Notes: generated by a model not told the origin, from the letters alone. A stretch of DNA of 64,000 bases from Trichomonas vaginalis G3 (GCF_026262505.1 NC_067203.1:2542001-2606000); one strand, 5' to 3'. Shown: positions 42,456 to 53,596, numbered from the stretch's first letter. A program made the numbers and translations.

Positions 42456-45400
42456 ATGCCACGTAAGCTACGTAAGAATATACGTAAGAGGAAGGGAGCA
42501 TTGAAACATCCAATAGTAAAACTGACACCACAACAACAGTTGCAACAACAAATGATGAATGACCCCACTATGTTGCAACAAATGTCAAGCAACCCTATGC
42601 TTTTAAACCGAGTTATTGGTGCACAGAGTGGAGGTTTAAGAGCGGCACTTTTAGCGAAAATGGCAGGCTATGGTGGAGCTGCAGACGGAACAGCTTATAA
42701 CCCTCAAAGTCAAATGAATTTGAGTTCACTCAAAAATCAAATAACAGATGTCAAAAAGTCAAACATAGACATACAGAAACAAATAAGTGAAAACGAAAAG
42801 AAACTAGAATATGACAGACAGACAAAGAAACTAAATGAGTTAAACGTAGAGAAAAAGAAGAAGAAGAACAACTGAAAGAACTAAGTACAGAGGAATATGC
42901 GAAAAAAGTGTCAGAAAAAGCAGCAGAAGTAGCAAAAATGGAACAAGATGTTATAAATTTGAAAAACCATACTACTCAATATAAAGTACTGAAAATGAAG
43001 AAATAAAACAAAAAGCCATGAAGACATATATGGATAGCGATGAGTATAAAAAAGAAGTTGAAGCAAATGTAAAGGCAGAAAAACTTTTACAGTTGCAAAA
43101 CCAAACCGTACAGTATGAAAACTTAGCACAAGAAAGTAAAAATAACGACGCAGCCATGCAAAAGGCAATGAAAGCGCAGAATATATAAAAGCTAATAATG
43201 ACTGGTTAGATGCCAAGCCAACGCTAAAGCAGCCCAACTTATAGGGTCAATAAGGACAAAAATACAAGCGGATGAAGACAGTTCAAATGAAGCTTTAATG
43301 AATGCTGACTTTAAGAACGCCTTCGAAGCTCTTCATAGTAAGGTGAAACAAGTGAACGACTTCTCATCTGGAAAGAAACTGAAGTCTGAAGGTTTCGACA
43401 AAGAGTTAAAAGAAGTAGCACATATGACGAAAATAACAGATGCAGCAACGAGACAGGCAGTTCAAAGTGCCTATGACGCCGTTAGAGCAACTGTTGTGGA
43501 AAGTCAAGAAAAAGAGTTACAACAGACCAAAACAGACCTAGTAAATGCTTTCTTAAGAACGAAAAGTCAGGTAGGACATTATGCTGCAGATGGAACATAT
43601 GTGCCAGCTGGTGGAACTTATATACCACCAAACCCTCCAAGAGAAGCACCTGCACCAGGACTACCTAAAACATTTACATCGTCACATGGACACAGACACA
43701 GGCATGCACCACAACAACAACCAACAGTTCAAAATCCAGCACCACAACAACAACCAAAACCAACAGTTCAAAATCCAGCACAGCAACCAACAGTTCAAAA
43801 TCCAGCACAACAACCAACAGTTCAAAATCCAGCACCACAACAACAACCAACACAGCAACCAACAGTTCAAAACCCTGCAAAACAACCACCTCCACAACCA
43901 GCACAACAACCACAAACAGAGCAAGGACATAAAAGAAGTAGAGAAAAAGGAAACCAAGAATTCTTAAAAATGCTTAAGGAAGATTATGGTTACCCAGATA
44001 CTCTTGACTTTAGTGACAGATATAAAGAAGCTATTAGAAAGTTCAAGGAAGGAAATACTGACCCGAACCTATTTAGCTTTATGGTTCAGCATCAAATGGG
44101 ATATAATCTCAAACCTGGAAAATACAAGCTCGCTAAGGGATATGATTTAATAGCATATCATCCAAATGACATGAATGAATTTACTCCGAGATATTTGGTG
44201 TCAGAGCTAAATGATAATTCAACTCTCTTCATGAAACGCGTAAAAAATAGAGACGGAACGAAAGAAGAAAGGTTTATGAGTCCGGATGACTTAGATAGGG
44301 AACTTTTTAAAAACGGTCTCGGAATATATGAAATGCCAGCAGATGAGGTACAAGAAACTCCACAGGAAGAAGTTCAGATACAACCAGACATGGAAGAAAT
44401 AGTTCAGCAACAACAGCTAGAAGAGCCTGAAGGAAACGAACAAATCCCTCCTTTGGAAACTAACTTCACAGAACTAGATGAAGATTTGGAACAGCCGAAA
44501 AATCTTGACCCTCAACAAGTGTATGCGGAGAATATGGAATCTTTCCAAGAGTCTAAGAAAAATTCGGCTGACATAGTAGAAGAATATCGAAAAATGTTCA
44601 CCGACATACAAAAGACTCCAACATCAGATGAAAATATTCAGCATAGAATGGAAGTACTGAAAGAAAATGTACGCAAATACAATAATCCTTTTTACTTACG
44701 ACCATATAACGTTCAATCTTTGGCTGAACTCGGTGAAAATAAAAGGTTAAATTTCAACAAAACATATAGAAATGAAACATTGTTTAAAGTTCATTCAGAA
44801 CCTAACCAATATGGAAACAAACCTACTTTTGTTTCTGCAGACTATGGAACTACAATGAGATGGGGTCATAAAGCTAATCTGGATAGGTGGTTCATAAACT
44901 TACAACCTCAATTCCAAGAAGTTGTAGACGCAATGGAAGTGAATGGTGAACCAGATATAACGGGTATTTTCAGCGCGGCTTTAATGCCATTGAAAGATAT
45001 GAAAGATGCAGATATTTTGGACCAGTATGAAATGAACATGGCTGAGGGAAATATAACACCTGACGTTCTAGAACATTTATCTCAAAGAACTACACAGAAC
45101 CATAGAGATGGTATATTTGGTGAAGAGTTTAGAAAGAGAGTTAGGGAGAAGAGAAGGAAGAGAACCTATTGTACATGACCTTGCAAACGAAAGTTTGCAA
45201 AATGTCATAAAAACTTACTTTGCAGACAATGAACTGAGAAGGGATGAATATTTAAGAAAACTCAAATGGACAGTACCAAATGAAATGTTAGTATTGAAAA
45301 ACATGTTCCTTGACAAAATAAAACCAACTACAGAAATAAATGACGCAAGACTGAAACGTTGGGTAAAAGCTTTCCCATTCACAAAAGATATTATTGGTTA

Positions 45401-45835
45401 CATGGAAAGAAAACCAGAATGGCTACAAAAACATATATTTGGAAACGAGCTTATTCCATATGGACAAGCTCTGTTTGAAGAGCTTGAACCGGAAACTCAG
45501 GAAAGAGTCATGCAAACAATACGCGAAGACTCAAATACAAACTATGACAAAATCTTTCTAGGATATAGGTTACCTGAGATGGGCGACCAGAGCCCATGGG
45601 AAAAAGGACATGGGAAATTTACAACATACTAGGTGAACATGAGGCAAAGATGCAACAACTTGAAGCAGAGGGCAAGTTACCAAAAGCGACACCAAAGAAG
45701 AAGAGAAGAGTAGAACAAAGTAGTAGTGAAGAAGTTACTTCATCTAGTGAAAGTAGTGGCAATGAAGGAAAAAGAAGAGTTAAAAAACTCAGTCAGGAAG
45801 AAAGTAAAGCTTGGTACGAGTGGGTTCTATTATGA
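42456..45835 (+). pseudogene. Maverick long coiled-coil structural-type protein, copy B (frameshifted)
   Basis: Begins at 42456 with MPRKLRKNIRKRKGALKHP and can be followed to 45835 over about 1,100 residues through frame changes near 42866, 42990, 43180, 43215, 45160 and 45600. Main open piece: 43298-45178 (626 residues). Order: basic N-terminus, Q/M-rich stretch, coiled coil, a GTYVPAGGTYIPP element, a P/Q region with six QPTVQNPA-type repeats, a globular part (KPGKYKLAKGYDLIAYHPND), an acidic Q/E region, a conserved C-terminal domain (PTFVSADYGTTMRWGHKA) and a Lys/Ser tail. Copy A at 1-2851 is collinear. A T-tract promoter motif and TTCACTTAAA precede the ATG. Likely a virion or core protein; function inferred only from position and composition. 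Confidence 0.78.
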
Positions 45836-45874
45836 CACATAAATCCAACTATTCTATATTTTTACCCATATGAA

Positions 45875-47480
45875 ATGTACGCCGCTCAGAATAAACGCCA
45901 ACAGTTTTGGATGCCATGAACGGAAATGTTTCCGAATGGTATAACGAATGCGACAATGCCATTAGAAGGTCAGAAATAGTTCCTGGAACTTACGAATATA
46001 CAACTGCTGTTTCTTATGGAAACGTAGGTGAGTTTGGAGAAGGTTCTTCAACAACAGTAGATATTGCTTGCGACAGGTTTCATATTATTTCTATTGACAA
46101 CTCATTCTTATACGTGGAACAAGACATTGAAATAAAACCTTCTGCCAAGTTGTCTGACAAGAAAGGTTGCAATGGAATTTTCTATGTCGGATACCAATAT
46201 GCTCCAGAAGTTTTCATGGGATATAAGATATATTCTAACTCTGACTTAGTTCAAACAGTAACATGGGCAAACTATGAATGGTTCGCTTTGAGAAACTCAG
46301 TACAACCACAAGCTAGAGAACAAACAGACCAGTATGCAACTATTGAGAAAATAAGAAGACTTGACCCTAACGTTCCAGGAGTTTATGTTAACCTTTCTGG
46401 ACAAACACAGCAGCAGTAACCAAAGTAAAACTGAAACTTAGAGTTCCTTTGTCATCTTTCCTCATCTTCAGGTTTTTAAGATACTTGCCAAACTGGGCAG
46501 GAAAAAATTTCTATCGAACTTACTTCCAAGCAAAAATAACTTAGTCATTGCACCAACACAAGACCCATTCAGCATATACTGTAGCTGGAACTGGTGGAGC
46601 CAAGTTCTGTGACTTTTGCAAAGACAAAGTTGACTTAGACTTTGGTTTCTCAAACCTCAACACTGAAGTAAACTATTATTTCAATGCTGCTGGAGATGCT
46701 TGGGACCCAGTTAAGTTCACATGCGAACAGTTTGAATGAAGAATAGAAAGCAGACTTGCCGTTTATATGTTGGACCCAGATATTTCAAATGCTTTAGCTG
46801 CCAAATATATTGCAGTTCCACTTATGTTCCCTATACACCAAATATCTGTCAAAGACTTTGCAGGTGAAGTTGGAAACCAAAATCCAGGAGCCGCAGGTGC
46901 AAGAACAGATATTGCTTTAACAACTGCAATGAAACATGCAGATACTATGTTTGTACTGTTCAGACGAACTATAAATGACTATTCTTGTTTCTACAACCCT
47001 GGTATTAAATATCATATAAACATAGATGGCAAATATTATCCAAGAGAAGAATATTCTACAGTTGAGGATATGAGGTCATACAACTTGACATTAGATGCTA
47101 TGAACTTTAACAACAACTTCACAACAACCATTAACCCTGAAATGCAAAGTTCTATTATGCCATATGTGAAAGTATGGACTCATACAGGAGGTCAAAAAAC
47201 TCAATATACAAATGGAGACCGTTCAAATTTTTGGCTTGGCATTCCATTTGCTGACTCAGAAGACTTTATGGGTGGTATTTCAACTGTTGGTACAGTTCAA
47301 ATACAATATACTGGTGACAGAGACGGTCCAGATGAATTGAGAGCAAAGAAGTTTACAAAACCAATAGCACTTTTCACGGAAGATGCTCTTTTGAAGATTC
47401 GTTCGATGAAACCTGCTGGGGCTCCTCAGATTGGTATAACGACAGCTTCCATCGAGCAGATTTTGGCAGCAGGTCAGTAA
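45875..47480 (+). pseudogene. Probable major capsid protein (frameshifted)
   Basis: Starts at ATG 45875, 10 bases after ATATTTTTA, with MYAAQNKRQQFW; the frame changes after 12 codons and continues as 45907-46419, a short piece at 46548-46739 and 46767-47480. The total is about 520 residues, right for a double jelly-roll capsid protein. Beta-rich segments with many aromatic residues recur in both halves (TVDIACDRFHIISIDNSFLY; FYNPGIKYHINIDGKYYPRE). Position, between the structural gene and the minor capsid candidate, agrees with other Mavericks. I identify it by size, composition and position, not by a diagnostic motif. Confidence 0.65.
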
Positions 47481-47793
47481 GTTGTTCTTGAACTGACTTC
47501 TCTCCGTCAAATATTGACAGTACGCCAGTTTTGATATAATATTGTATTATAAACTTACCTTTAGAAATATCGGTCAGTTTTGTTGTTATATTTTTGTCTG
47601 CTTCAAGAACTTTCACCATCTCGGTTATACCAACTTTCTTTGCTTTATGAAAATATTTTGGTTCAGCAAAGACTGCTATTCTATAACATTTTCCATTGTT
47701 TGTGTAAAGAACTATTCTGTCAATGTATTTGTATTGTTTGTGAGTATAAACTTTGTTCTGCTTCAATTCAATAAGATATCCGAATACGTCCAT
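47374..47793 (-). CDS. Small Maverick protein, unknown (139 aa)
   Basis: Begins MDVFGYLIELKQNKVYTHKQ and has alternating charged and hydrophobic strands (VLYTNNGKCYRIAVFAEPKY). The last 35 codons run antisense through the end of the capsid gene, so the true stop may have been lost by a frameshift near 47480. It shares a compact divergent promoter with the gene at 47812 (18 bases between the start codons). No family recognised. Confidence 0.55.
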   Translation of the reverse strand: MDVFGYLIELKQNKVYTHKQYKYIDRIVLYTNNGKCYRIAVFAEPKYFHKAKKVGITEMVKVLEADKNITTKLTDISKGKFIIQYYIKTGVLSIFDGEKSVQEQLTDLLPKSARWKLSLYQSEEPQQVSSNESSKEHLP

Positions 47794-47811
47794 CTTTTTA
47801 TTCTAAGTAAA

Positions 47812-48345
47812 ATGTCATTTCCGAAAAATAGAAGCGTAAGTGTTTCAAAAGGTTTAATGGCGGTGGCAGATGTGAAGTTAAATTCACCAACTCAAACAAA
47901 CAGTCAAAGTGTTGTTGTCAATGTCAAAGACAGAGATGTTGAAGTGGGGAAACCATACGAAGACGAAGATGGTATAACAATTGTTCCTGTAAAAGAACCA
48001 ACATATCCTGAAGTTAACAGAGACTTAAGTTCTGTTGCAGATATTCGAAACGACTACCAACAACTGAAAGACAAACTTCAAACTCAGGAGAAGATTTGTC
48101 AAGCTTTAAGTATAATGTTAAACTTGGTCGAACACAACCCTGTAAAAGTGAACTCATATGTCATTGCACCTCATGAAGTTTTGAAAGAACTATTGAAACT
48201 TTTGACAGAGGCAGACGATATAAACATCAAAGAAATAGAACCCGACATTAGTTGCTGTGGTGTTTCATATAATGCCATTGACAAGATATACGTTATGAAA
48301 GGAGGTGAAACGTTGAACTTAAAATATAGTTTCCAGACGTTATAA
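47812..48345 (+). CDS. Maverick protein of unknown function (177 aa)
   Basis: ATG at 47812 follows CTTTTTATTCTAAGTAAA; the open frame extends further upstream but that part is antisense to the 47374-47793 gene. The protein starts MSFPKNRSVSVSKGLMAVAD, has a charged middle (NVKDRDVEVGKPYEDEDG) and a helical part (LKDKLQTQEKICQALSIMLN), then CCGVSY. It is intact, unlike its neighbours. No family recognised. Confidence 0.65.
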   Translation: MSFPKNRSVSVSKGLMAVADVKLNSPTQTNSQSVVVNVKDRDVEVGKPYEDEDGITIVPVKEPTYPEVNRDLSSVADIRNDYQQLKDKLQTQEKICQALSIMLNLVEHNPVKVNSYVIAPHEVLKELLKLLTEADDINIKEIEPDISCCGVSYNAIDKIYVMKGGETLNLKYSFQTL

Positions 48346-48391
48346 AAATATTTGACGACCACAACATTTCATTAAATTATTTGCTAAGTAA

Positions 48392-48490
48392 ATGGCAGAA
48401 GACATAATGGTTTATACTATTACGACTAAAAACCCTGAGTCATATAATTCTATAAAAAAACTTACAAAGTCCTCAAGGACGATATTGTAA
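48392..48490 (+). CDS. Possible 32-residue Maverick microprotein
   Basis: ATG at 48392 gives MAEDIMVYTITTKNPESYNS followed by a Lys/Ser-rich end; it ends 16 bases before the next ATG. The compact spacing suggests a gene, but the length gives little statistical support; it may instead be a remnant. Confidence 0.3.
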   Translation: MAEDIMVYTITTKNPESYNSIKKLTKSSRTIL

Positions 48491-48506
48491 ACTAACCTTA
48501 AACACA

Positions 48507-49187
48507 ATGACGACTAAAGCCTGTTTTGCTCTTTTGACACCAGAAGACTTTATTGTTGTGAATGGTAAAAAATACTCCTTTGAAGATACTTACTCAGATA
48601 TACCACCAACAGGTTTTGTTGACTTATTTAATACTTTAAGTACGGGTGTAACATGTGCTGCAACTAGAGCAGGTTTCATTATGTTTGGATGTCCGACTGA
48701 GTTTACTATAAACGATATGAGCTATAATACAAAACTTATTTCTGGTTTTTACTACCAACAGTTTCCTATAACAGGAAAAGGTGTCATACAAGGAATGTCT
48801 ATTCCATTGACATTAAGCACACCAATCTTATATATTGTTTCAAACTTAGGTTCAAAGTGTTATTCGAATGTCGACAGAAACTATTATGACCAAAAGATAC
48901 TTATGCGTATAAACAATACTTTCTCTGCTGGTTTGCCTATTGTTCATTCGAATGCAGAATTTTCAACCTTAGTGAACTCAAACACTTTGGCAAGTATAAC
49001 GTTGACATTAGTTGACGCAAACTTTGTTCCTGTAAAACTTTTATGTCCTATGTATTTGTCAATGACGGCTGAAAGTTTCGAATTGGAAGATGCAACTGGT
49101 GAAAGTATTGTATTACAAGAACAACTTCAACAACAAATAGCTCAAGAACAACAAATGCAACAAATGGAACAACAAAGTCAAGAATAA
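48507..49187 (+). CDS. Probable minor capsid (penton-like) protein
   Basis: 226 residues, uninterrupted. Rich in beta-prone stretches (YTKLISGFYYQQFPITGKG-like and MSIPLTLSTPILYIVSNL, ASITLTLVDANFVPVKLL) with few charges, ending in a Q-rich tail (QLQQQIAQEQQMQQ). Size and all-beta look fit a single jelly-roll minor capsid protein, which in Mavericks lies near the major capsid gene. No distinctive motif, so the call is by position and composition. Confidence 0.5.
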   Translation: MTTKACFALLTPEDFIVVNGKKYSFEDTYSDIPPTGFVDLFNTLSTGVTCAATRAGFIMFGCPTEFTINDMSYNTKLISGFYYQQFPITGKGVIQGMSIPLTLSTPILYIVSNLGSKCYSNVDRNYYDQKILMRINNTFSAGLPIVHSNAEFSTLVNSNTLASITLTLVDANFVPVKLLCPMYLSMTAESFELEDATGESIVLQEQLQQQIAQEQQMQQMEQQSQE

Positions 49188-49215
49188 AAAATATTATTTT
49201 TTTATTTTTATAAAA

Positions 49216-50455
49216 ATGTACAGAATAGATGTTTCAGATTTTTATGACTTCCAAGCATTCAGAAATATGTGTCCATTTAGAGACTATAACAAAGCAGTCG
49301 AGAATTTGAAACGTTTAGTCATTTATGTTGACTCTGCCCCAGAATGTTATGTCATGAAAGAATGGGATGTAGTCTTTAACAAACCTAAAGCGACAATAGT
49401 TTCAGAACAAGAATGTAGACAGAAACTTAAGAAAATAAAAGTTGTACAAGTTGGAATGAAGATGTTAGATGCTTGGGATATCTTATTGTCAAAGTTAGAA
49501 GATTTTTCAGTTCGAGGTATAAAGTTCTATACACCTTCTCCAAACTTCTATTCTATCTTCACTGGATATAAATACGAACAAGTAGAATGGAAAGAAAATA
49601 TTATAGAAGCTTGGTTAGACCATGTCAAAGAAATTATATGCAATGGAAACGAAAAGGTTTATGAGTATATCTTATGTTGGTTTGCAAACATCTTACAACA
49701 TCCAAGTGCTAAAAATGAAACTGCTCTCATTATAATTGGAAAACAAGGAACTGGTAAGAATACTTTCTTTACAGATATTTTGTGCAAACTGTTAGAAGGT
49801 TATTCGAATCCGAATATGACAAACTTAGAAAACATCTGTGGCAAGTTTAACTCCTCAATAGAGAATATGAAACTTATAGTTTGCAATGAACTTCAAAGTA
49901 TAGATACAACAAAAGTTTTGAACTCAGATGCTTTGAAGAGTTTATAACAGACAAAGTTGGAGTTGTTGAAAAAAGTATAAGACCAAAGAGTTTGTGAAAA
50001 TGTTGCAAACTTCATTATGGTTTCAAACAATGCTGTTCCGATGAAGTTAGAAAGTTTCTGACAGAAGATATGTAGTTGTCAGAACGTCAGATTCTCATAT
50101 GCAAGATACAGAATATTTTGACGACTTAGCAGAAACTTTGACATCTGACTTTTACAACCACTTGTTCTCATACTTTATGACATTAGATATTTCTAAGTTC
50201 AATCCAAGACAAATTCCACATACAGAAGAGAGACAAACATTGTTAGAAGCAAACAAGAGTGTATATGAACTGTTCATAGAAGAAAGCGACTTTGAGTGTT
50301 TAGATGAAAGGTCATTGTACGATTCGTATAAACAATATTGTCAAGAATATGGTTATATGGCAGCTTCTAAACGAACATTCTTGGCAAATGTCAAAAGTCT
50401 TTTAGACGTACAGAATGTGTATATACAAAGAAAATTTTTTCTGAGTAAATTTTAA
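49216..50455 (+). pseudogene. SF3 helicase (D5/DUF5906-like), frameshifted
   Basis: First piece 49216-49947 has ALIIIGKQGTGKNTFF (Walker A, with the GKxGTGK pattern of phage and viral SF3 helicases), then MKLIVCNELQS (motif B) and, after a frame change near 49950, NFIMVSNN (motif C). The C-terminal part is 50099-50455 (ECLDERSLYDSYKQYCQEYG, a winged-helix-like end). Stops at about 49945 and 50060 break it. It would unwind DNA during element replication. There is no primase domain in front. The T-tract promoter motif here is the same as that before PolB at 57301. Confidence 0.8.
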
Positions 50456-50483
50456 AAAAATATTTTTTTATCCGATAGAAAGA

Positions 50484-50898
50484 TGACGAATTCATCTCAG
50501 TAAACAAGTACATGTCAGGACTTAAAGAAGAACTAGACCCATTCACATATTTGAATGTTTAACTTCTACCATTTTGAAAAGTCTTCATTCAGCAAAGTTT
50601 GGACATCGAACCAGTTAAGTTTGCTATTGTGACTAAAAATGGTGCGAAATTTGAAGACTTAGACATAGAAGGTTTGTTAACAGTCAAAGAAAGTTTTGAC
50701 AGAAGGTTCTCAAACCTTAAAGAAGCAAAGCATACAAACTTGTTATACCTTATGAACCAAAGAAGACAGACGACTATGAATATTATGAGTAAAGTTGTAG
50801 AAGTTCAAGGTAAATTGGGTAAAAAGATTTTAGAGTCTAAGCCAGTGTTTACTCCTAAAGAGGAAGAGAACATTGACATTGACCCAGAAATGTTCTAA
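50484..50898 (+). pseudogene. Small Maverick protein, frameshifted
   Basis: Main piece from about 50590 to 50898 (DIEPVKFAIVTKNGAKFEDL, VKESFDRRFSNLKEAKHTNL, ending in an acidic tail) without its own ATG. A piece in another frame, DEFISVNKYMSGLKEELDPF, at 50489-50560 is probably its N-terminus. One frame change between them. Function unknown. Confidence 0.5.
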
Positions 50899-50918
50899 AA
50901 ATAAAATTTTATTTTTAC

Positions 50919-51400
50919 ATGTCAAAATTTCTTTTTCTCTGGAACTGGTTCAGGTTCTATCTTCTCTCTTTCTACTTTCTTTTCTTTCTTTTCTCTCTTC
51001 TTCTTTTCTGGTGGAGTTATGTCAAATTTGGCGCAACTATATTATGTAAAAGTTCTTTGTCCTTTAATAGCTCATCTATTCTGTTTTCTATTTCATCTTC
51101 AAGAACAGCGCATGTGTCTTCTTTGCATTCTAAGAACTTTTGTTTGGACTTCATCTTTCCAATCGGCGTCATCTCTGTCAACAAGTCTGTCATTGACAAA
51201 CTTAAAGACTTCTCTGCCTAATGTTTTATGGTTCTTGTCATATTCCCAGAAACAGAAACTTTAGAACAAATTCACCTTTCTTGTTTACACAATGTAAGAT
51301 TTTATGGTCGACAGATGTTTTGCTGTCGAAAAGTTTGTCACGGATATAGATAGCGGAAATCTGGACATTTTCTAAAAGATAAAAATTTTAATTTTTCTAA
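50919..51400 (-). pseudogene. Minus-strand Maverick gene relic
   Basis: Pieces in different frames: MSRFPLSISV at about 51397, then KGEFVLKFLFLG, HKTLGREVFKFVNDRLVD, MKSKQKFLECKEDTCAVLED (51017-51199) and a basic end PPEKKKREKKEKKVEREK at 50930-51010. Together they make a protein of about 155 residues, charged and helical. Four frame changes. Function unknown. Confidence 0.45.
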
Positions 51401-51404
51401 AAAT

Positions 51405-52296
51405 ATGTTAGAAAAAGTTTGCTGACATTGACAAGAAATTTGAGAATGTTTTAAACAAGAACAAGAGGAAGTTAGAAAATGCTCAGATAAAGCCTATACA
51501 TGACAAGTTCTTATTTGCTCAGAATGGTATAACAGGTCTAATTGCACCACCTGGGTCGGGTAAGACTTTCACTTATCTTAAAATGGCTTGCACAACAACA
51601 AGAACTAGATGAGAGAAACCCATTCTATGAGTTAGTTGTTATTTGTTCGACTTCTGGTCAATTTGACCAAACCGTCAATTCGTTCAAAGATATTATAAAG
51701 AAGTCTAAGTTAGTATGTATAAGGATACTGAGTTGTTAGATTGGATAAAGAAGTACCAAAGAAAGAGTTTTGAAGTATAATGCTATAAATGAGTATATAA
51801 ATTCTAAGTTCAAAGACCTAATGAGGAAATGCAGAGAATATTAGAGAAGAAACACTTCAAAAACAAACAGAAAGAGATAGAATACATTTCGAAGAAATTG
51901 CAATCTTACGATTGGAAGACTTACCCTCATAGATGTCTTCTTATCTTAGATGATTTCGCCTCTCATCCTTTGTTAAAGAATAGAGAACAAGATATGTGTC
52001 GAATTCTTAAGAAGCTCAGACACTTTAACATGTCAGTTGTCATTTGTGTACAGACAGCAAAGAGTTTAAGTAAGGATGTTAAAAAGAATACTTACTGACA
52101 TAATACTTTTCCCCGGATTGTCCGAAGACGATTTCATGGAACTTATGAAAGAGTCCATGGCAGGTAAGTTTGACAGACATGAACTATGGAGAAGTACAAA
52201 GTCATACAAGACCCTCATACTTCTTTCAGAATTCATATCTACGCAAACAAAGTTCAAATTGTAAAAGTCAAGCTTGTGAAAAATCTAAGTGTTTAG
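51405..52296 (+). pseudogene. Packaging ATPase (FtsK/HerA, A32-like), frameshifted
   Basis: Walker A: GLIAPPGSGKTFTYLKMA at about 51535-51590. Walker B: RCLLILDDFASHPLL at about 51940. A sensor-like VVICVQTAKSLSKDV follows, and the end is LSEDDFMELMKESMAGKF then IQDPHTSFRIHIYANKV. At least four frame changes, near 51420, 51600, 51770, 52095 and 52195. The ATPase family drives DNA into capsids in Mavericks and related viruses. The stop at 52294-52296 lies two bases from the stop of the minus-strand gene at 52299. Confidence 0.8.
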
Positions 52297-52298
52297 TC

Positions 52299-52478
52299 TT
52301 AGTAAGATGGTAGCTTCTTAAAGCAAATACCATTGCTGAGTTTTATGTACGTGAAGAGAAGTACAATGAATTCAATTACGAGTACAATTGCAATGACAAC
52401 TAAGGCAACTATTTTTGTCTTTTGCCAGCAAGGGTACTTCTTCTCTTCCAATGGTTCGGCAGAACTATACTCACTCAT
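52299..52478 (-). CDS. Small single-pass membrane protein of Maverick
   Basis: 59 residues from the ATG at 52478. A 30-residue polar N-terminus (MSEYSSAEPLEEKKYPCWQK) is followed by a strongly hydrophobic helix (IVALVVIAIVLVIEFIVLLF) and a short tail. It could be a virion membrane or host membrane protein. Intact. Confidence 0.6.
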   Translation of the reverse strand: MSEYSSAEPLEEKKYPCWQKTKIVALVVIAIVLVIEFIVLLFTYIKLSNGICFKKLPSY

Positions 52479-52521
52479 GAGAAATGCCAAAACGGTTTAA
52501 TAGAAAAAGTGTTATTTTTTC

Positions 52522-52710
52522 ATGTCCGAAGACTCGAAGGTGCAACACTTCCAAAATACCGACGAACTCAGAAGAGCAGCATGGCAGTATCTTCTTGACA
52601 ACTTCTTTGAGTTCTCCAGGTACACCTTGGAAAATGCTGAAGAACTCCGACACAGAGAATTTGGAGAAATTGCACTCCAATACCACTTTGACAAACAAAG
52701 GGTAAATTAA
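52522..52710 (+). CDS. Small Maverick protein (62 aa)
   Basis: Helical, with FQNTDELRRAAWQYLLDNFF and ENAEELRHREFGEIALQYHF. Intact frame with its own ATG at 52522 after GTTATTTTTTC. No family recognised. It is followed in the same direction by 52746, 36 bases away. Confidence 0.55.
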   Translation: MSEDSKVQHFQNTDELRRAAWQYLLDNFFEFSRYTLENAEELRHREFGEIALQYHFDKQRVN

Positions 52711-52745
52711 GACTAAAAACTTAACGTTTAAAAAGTGACATTTTT

Positions 52746-52946
52746 ATGAGCTCCGAGTCACCGAGAAAACTTGGTCAGATGTTAGCAGCTTACTTCCCTG
52801 AGGAGGATGGAAGCGTTACATACATCAGGTTCAAAAACAACGAACCTGGAATTGCGTACCAAATTCGCAATTACATGACCATGGAAGAGTACGAAAGGTT
52901 TCTACAAGAGAAACCAGCTCTAAACAACTCAGAAAAGAAAGAGTAA
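52746..52946 (+). CDS. Small Maverick protein (66 aa)
   Basis: Begins MSSESPRKLGQMLAAYFPEE and has GSVTYIRFKNNEPGIAYQIR, a small alpha/beta layout, with a charged tail. Intact. The leader has AACGTTTAAAAAGTGACA. No family recognised. Confidence 0.55.
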   Translation: MSSESPRKLGQMLAAYFPEEDGSVTYIRFKNNEPGIAYQIRNYMTMEEYERFLQEKPALNNSEKKE

Positions 52947-52974
52947 AAAGTTTAATTCGTAATTGTTTATTTTT

Positions 52975-53553
52975 TTACTTGTAAGGGCAAGCTGCAAGAA
53001 TGAAGTCGACTATCTCAGTCTTTGTCTTGACCAGTTTGACTGCTCTTGTAAGCACATCTGTTTTGCGGTCTCCAGCTGGTGTTTGACCTTCGTAATTGCG
53101 CATGTTCTTGAGAGCTCCAGCTGTAAATGGCTGTAAGATGAAGAGTCTCTCAGACTGCTTGAGGTAGTCTTCACGGTCACGAGCCGAATCTGTGGTACGA
53201 GTCGAATCGGTCGATTTGAGGGAAGAGACTGAGAGCCTGTCTTCTTCCATTGGAGCTGTAGCATACTCTTTGCGTAAACGGTTCAGACCTTCCTCGAACT
53301 CTTGGTCTCTCTTCGATTGAGATTGGAATTGGAATTGCTGGGGTGGAGCTTGCTGGAACATCCAAGGGTTGGGGAAGTAAGGCATAGGCTGAGGAGGGTA
53401 GTTCGGGAAGCCTTGTGGTGGGTAGTAACCTTGAGGTGGAAATTGGTAGTAATTCGGAGGTACTTGCTGGAACTGAGGTTGCTGAGGAGACTGTTGTGGT
53501 TCTTTAGGTTCCTCTGGTTTGGGAATGGACTCGGTTGGTGGGACGTCGGACAT
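52975..53553 (-). CDS. Proline/glutamine-rich Maverick protein (192 aa)
   Basis: Residues 1-85 are P/Q/Y/F-rich and disordered (PPNYYQFPPQGYYPPQGFPN); 85-130 are charged and Ser/Thr-rich; the last 60 form a likely helical domain (QPFTAGALKNMRNYEGQ, AVKLVKTKTEIVDFILAA). Intact. It diverges from 53666 with three 21-base repeats between the two starts. Perhaps a virion or scaffold component; no family known to me. Confidence 0.65.
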   Translation of the reverse strand: MSDVPPTESIPKPEEPKEPQQSPQQPQFQQVPPNYYQFPPQGYYPPQGFPNYPPQPMPYFPNPWMFQQAPPQQFQFQSQSKRDQEFEEGLNRLRKEYATAPMEEDRLSVSSLKSTDSTRTTDSARDREDYLKQSERLFILQPFTAGALKNMRNYEGQTPAGDRKTDVLTRAVKLVKTKTEIVDFILAACPYK

Positions 53554-53596
53554 TCGTTTGTGTCCTGTCGGACCACAACGATAAAAATCTCTGCTA

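Noticed and set aside
43674-43957. Two antisense V/L-rich and W/C-rich frames
   Set aside because: Complement of the CAA/CCA-rich repeats coding for the P/Q region.
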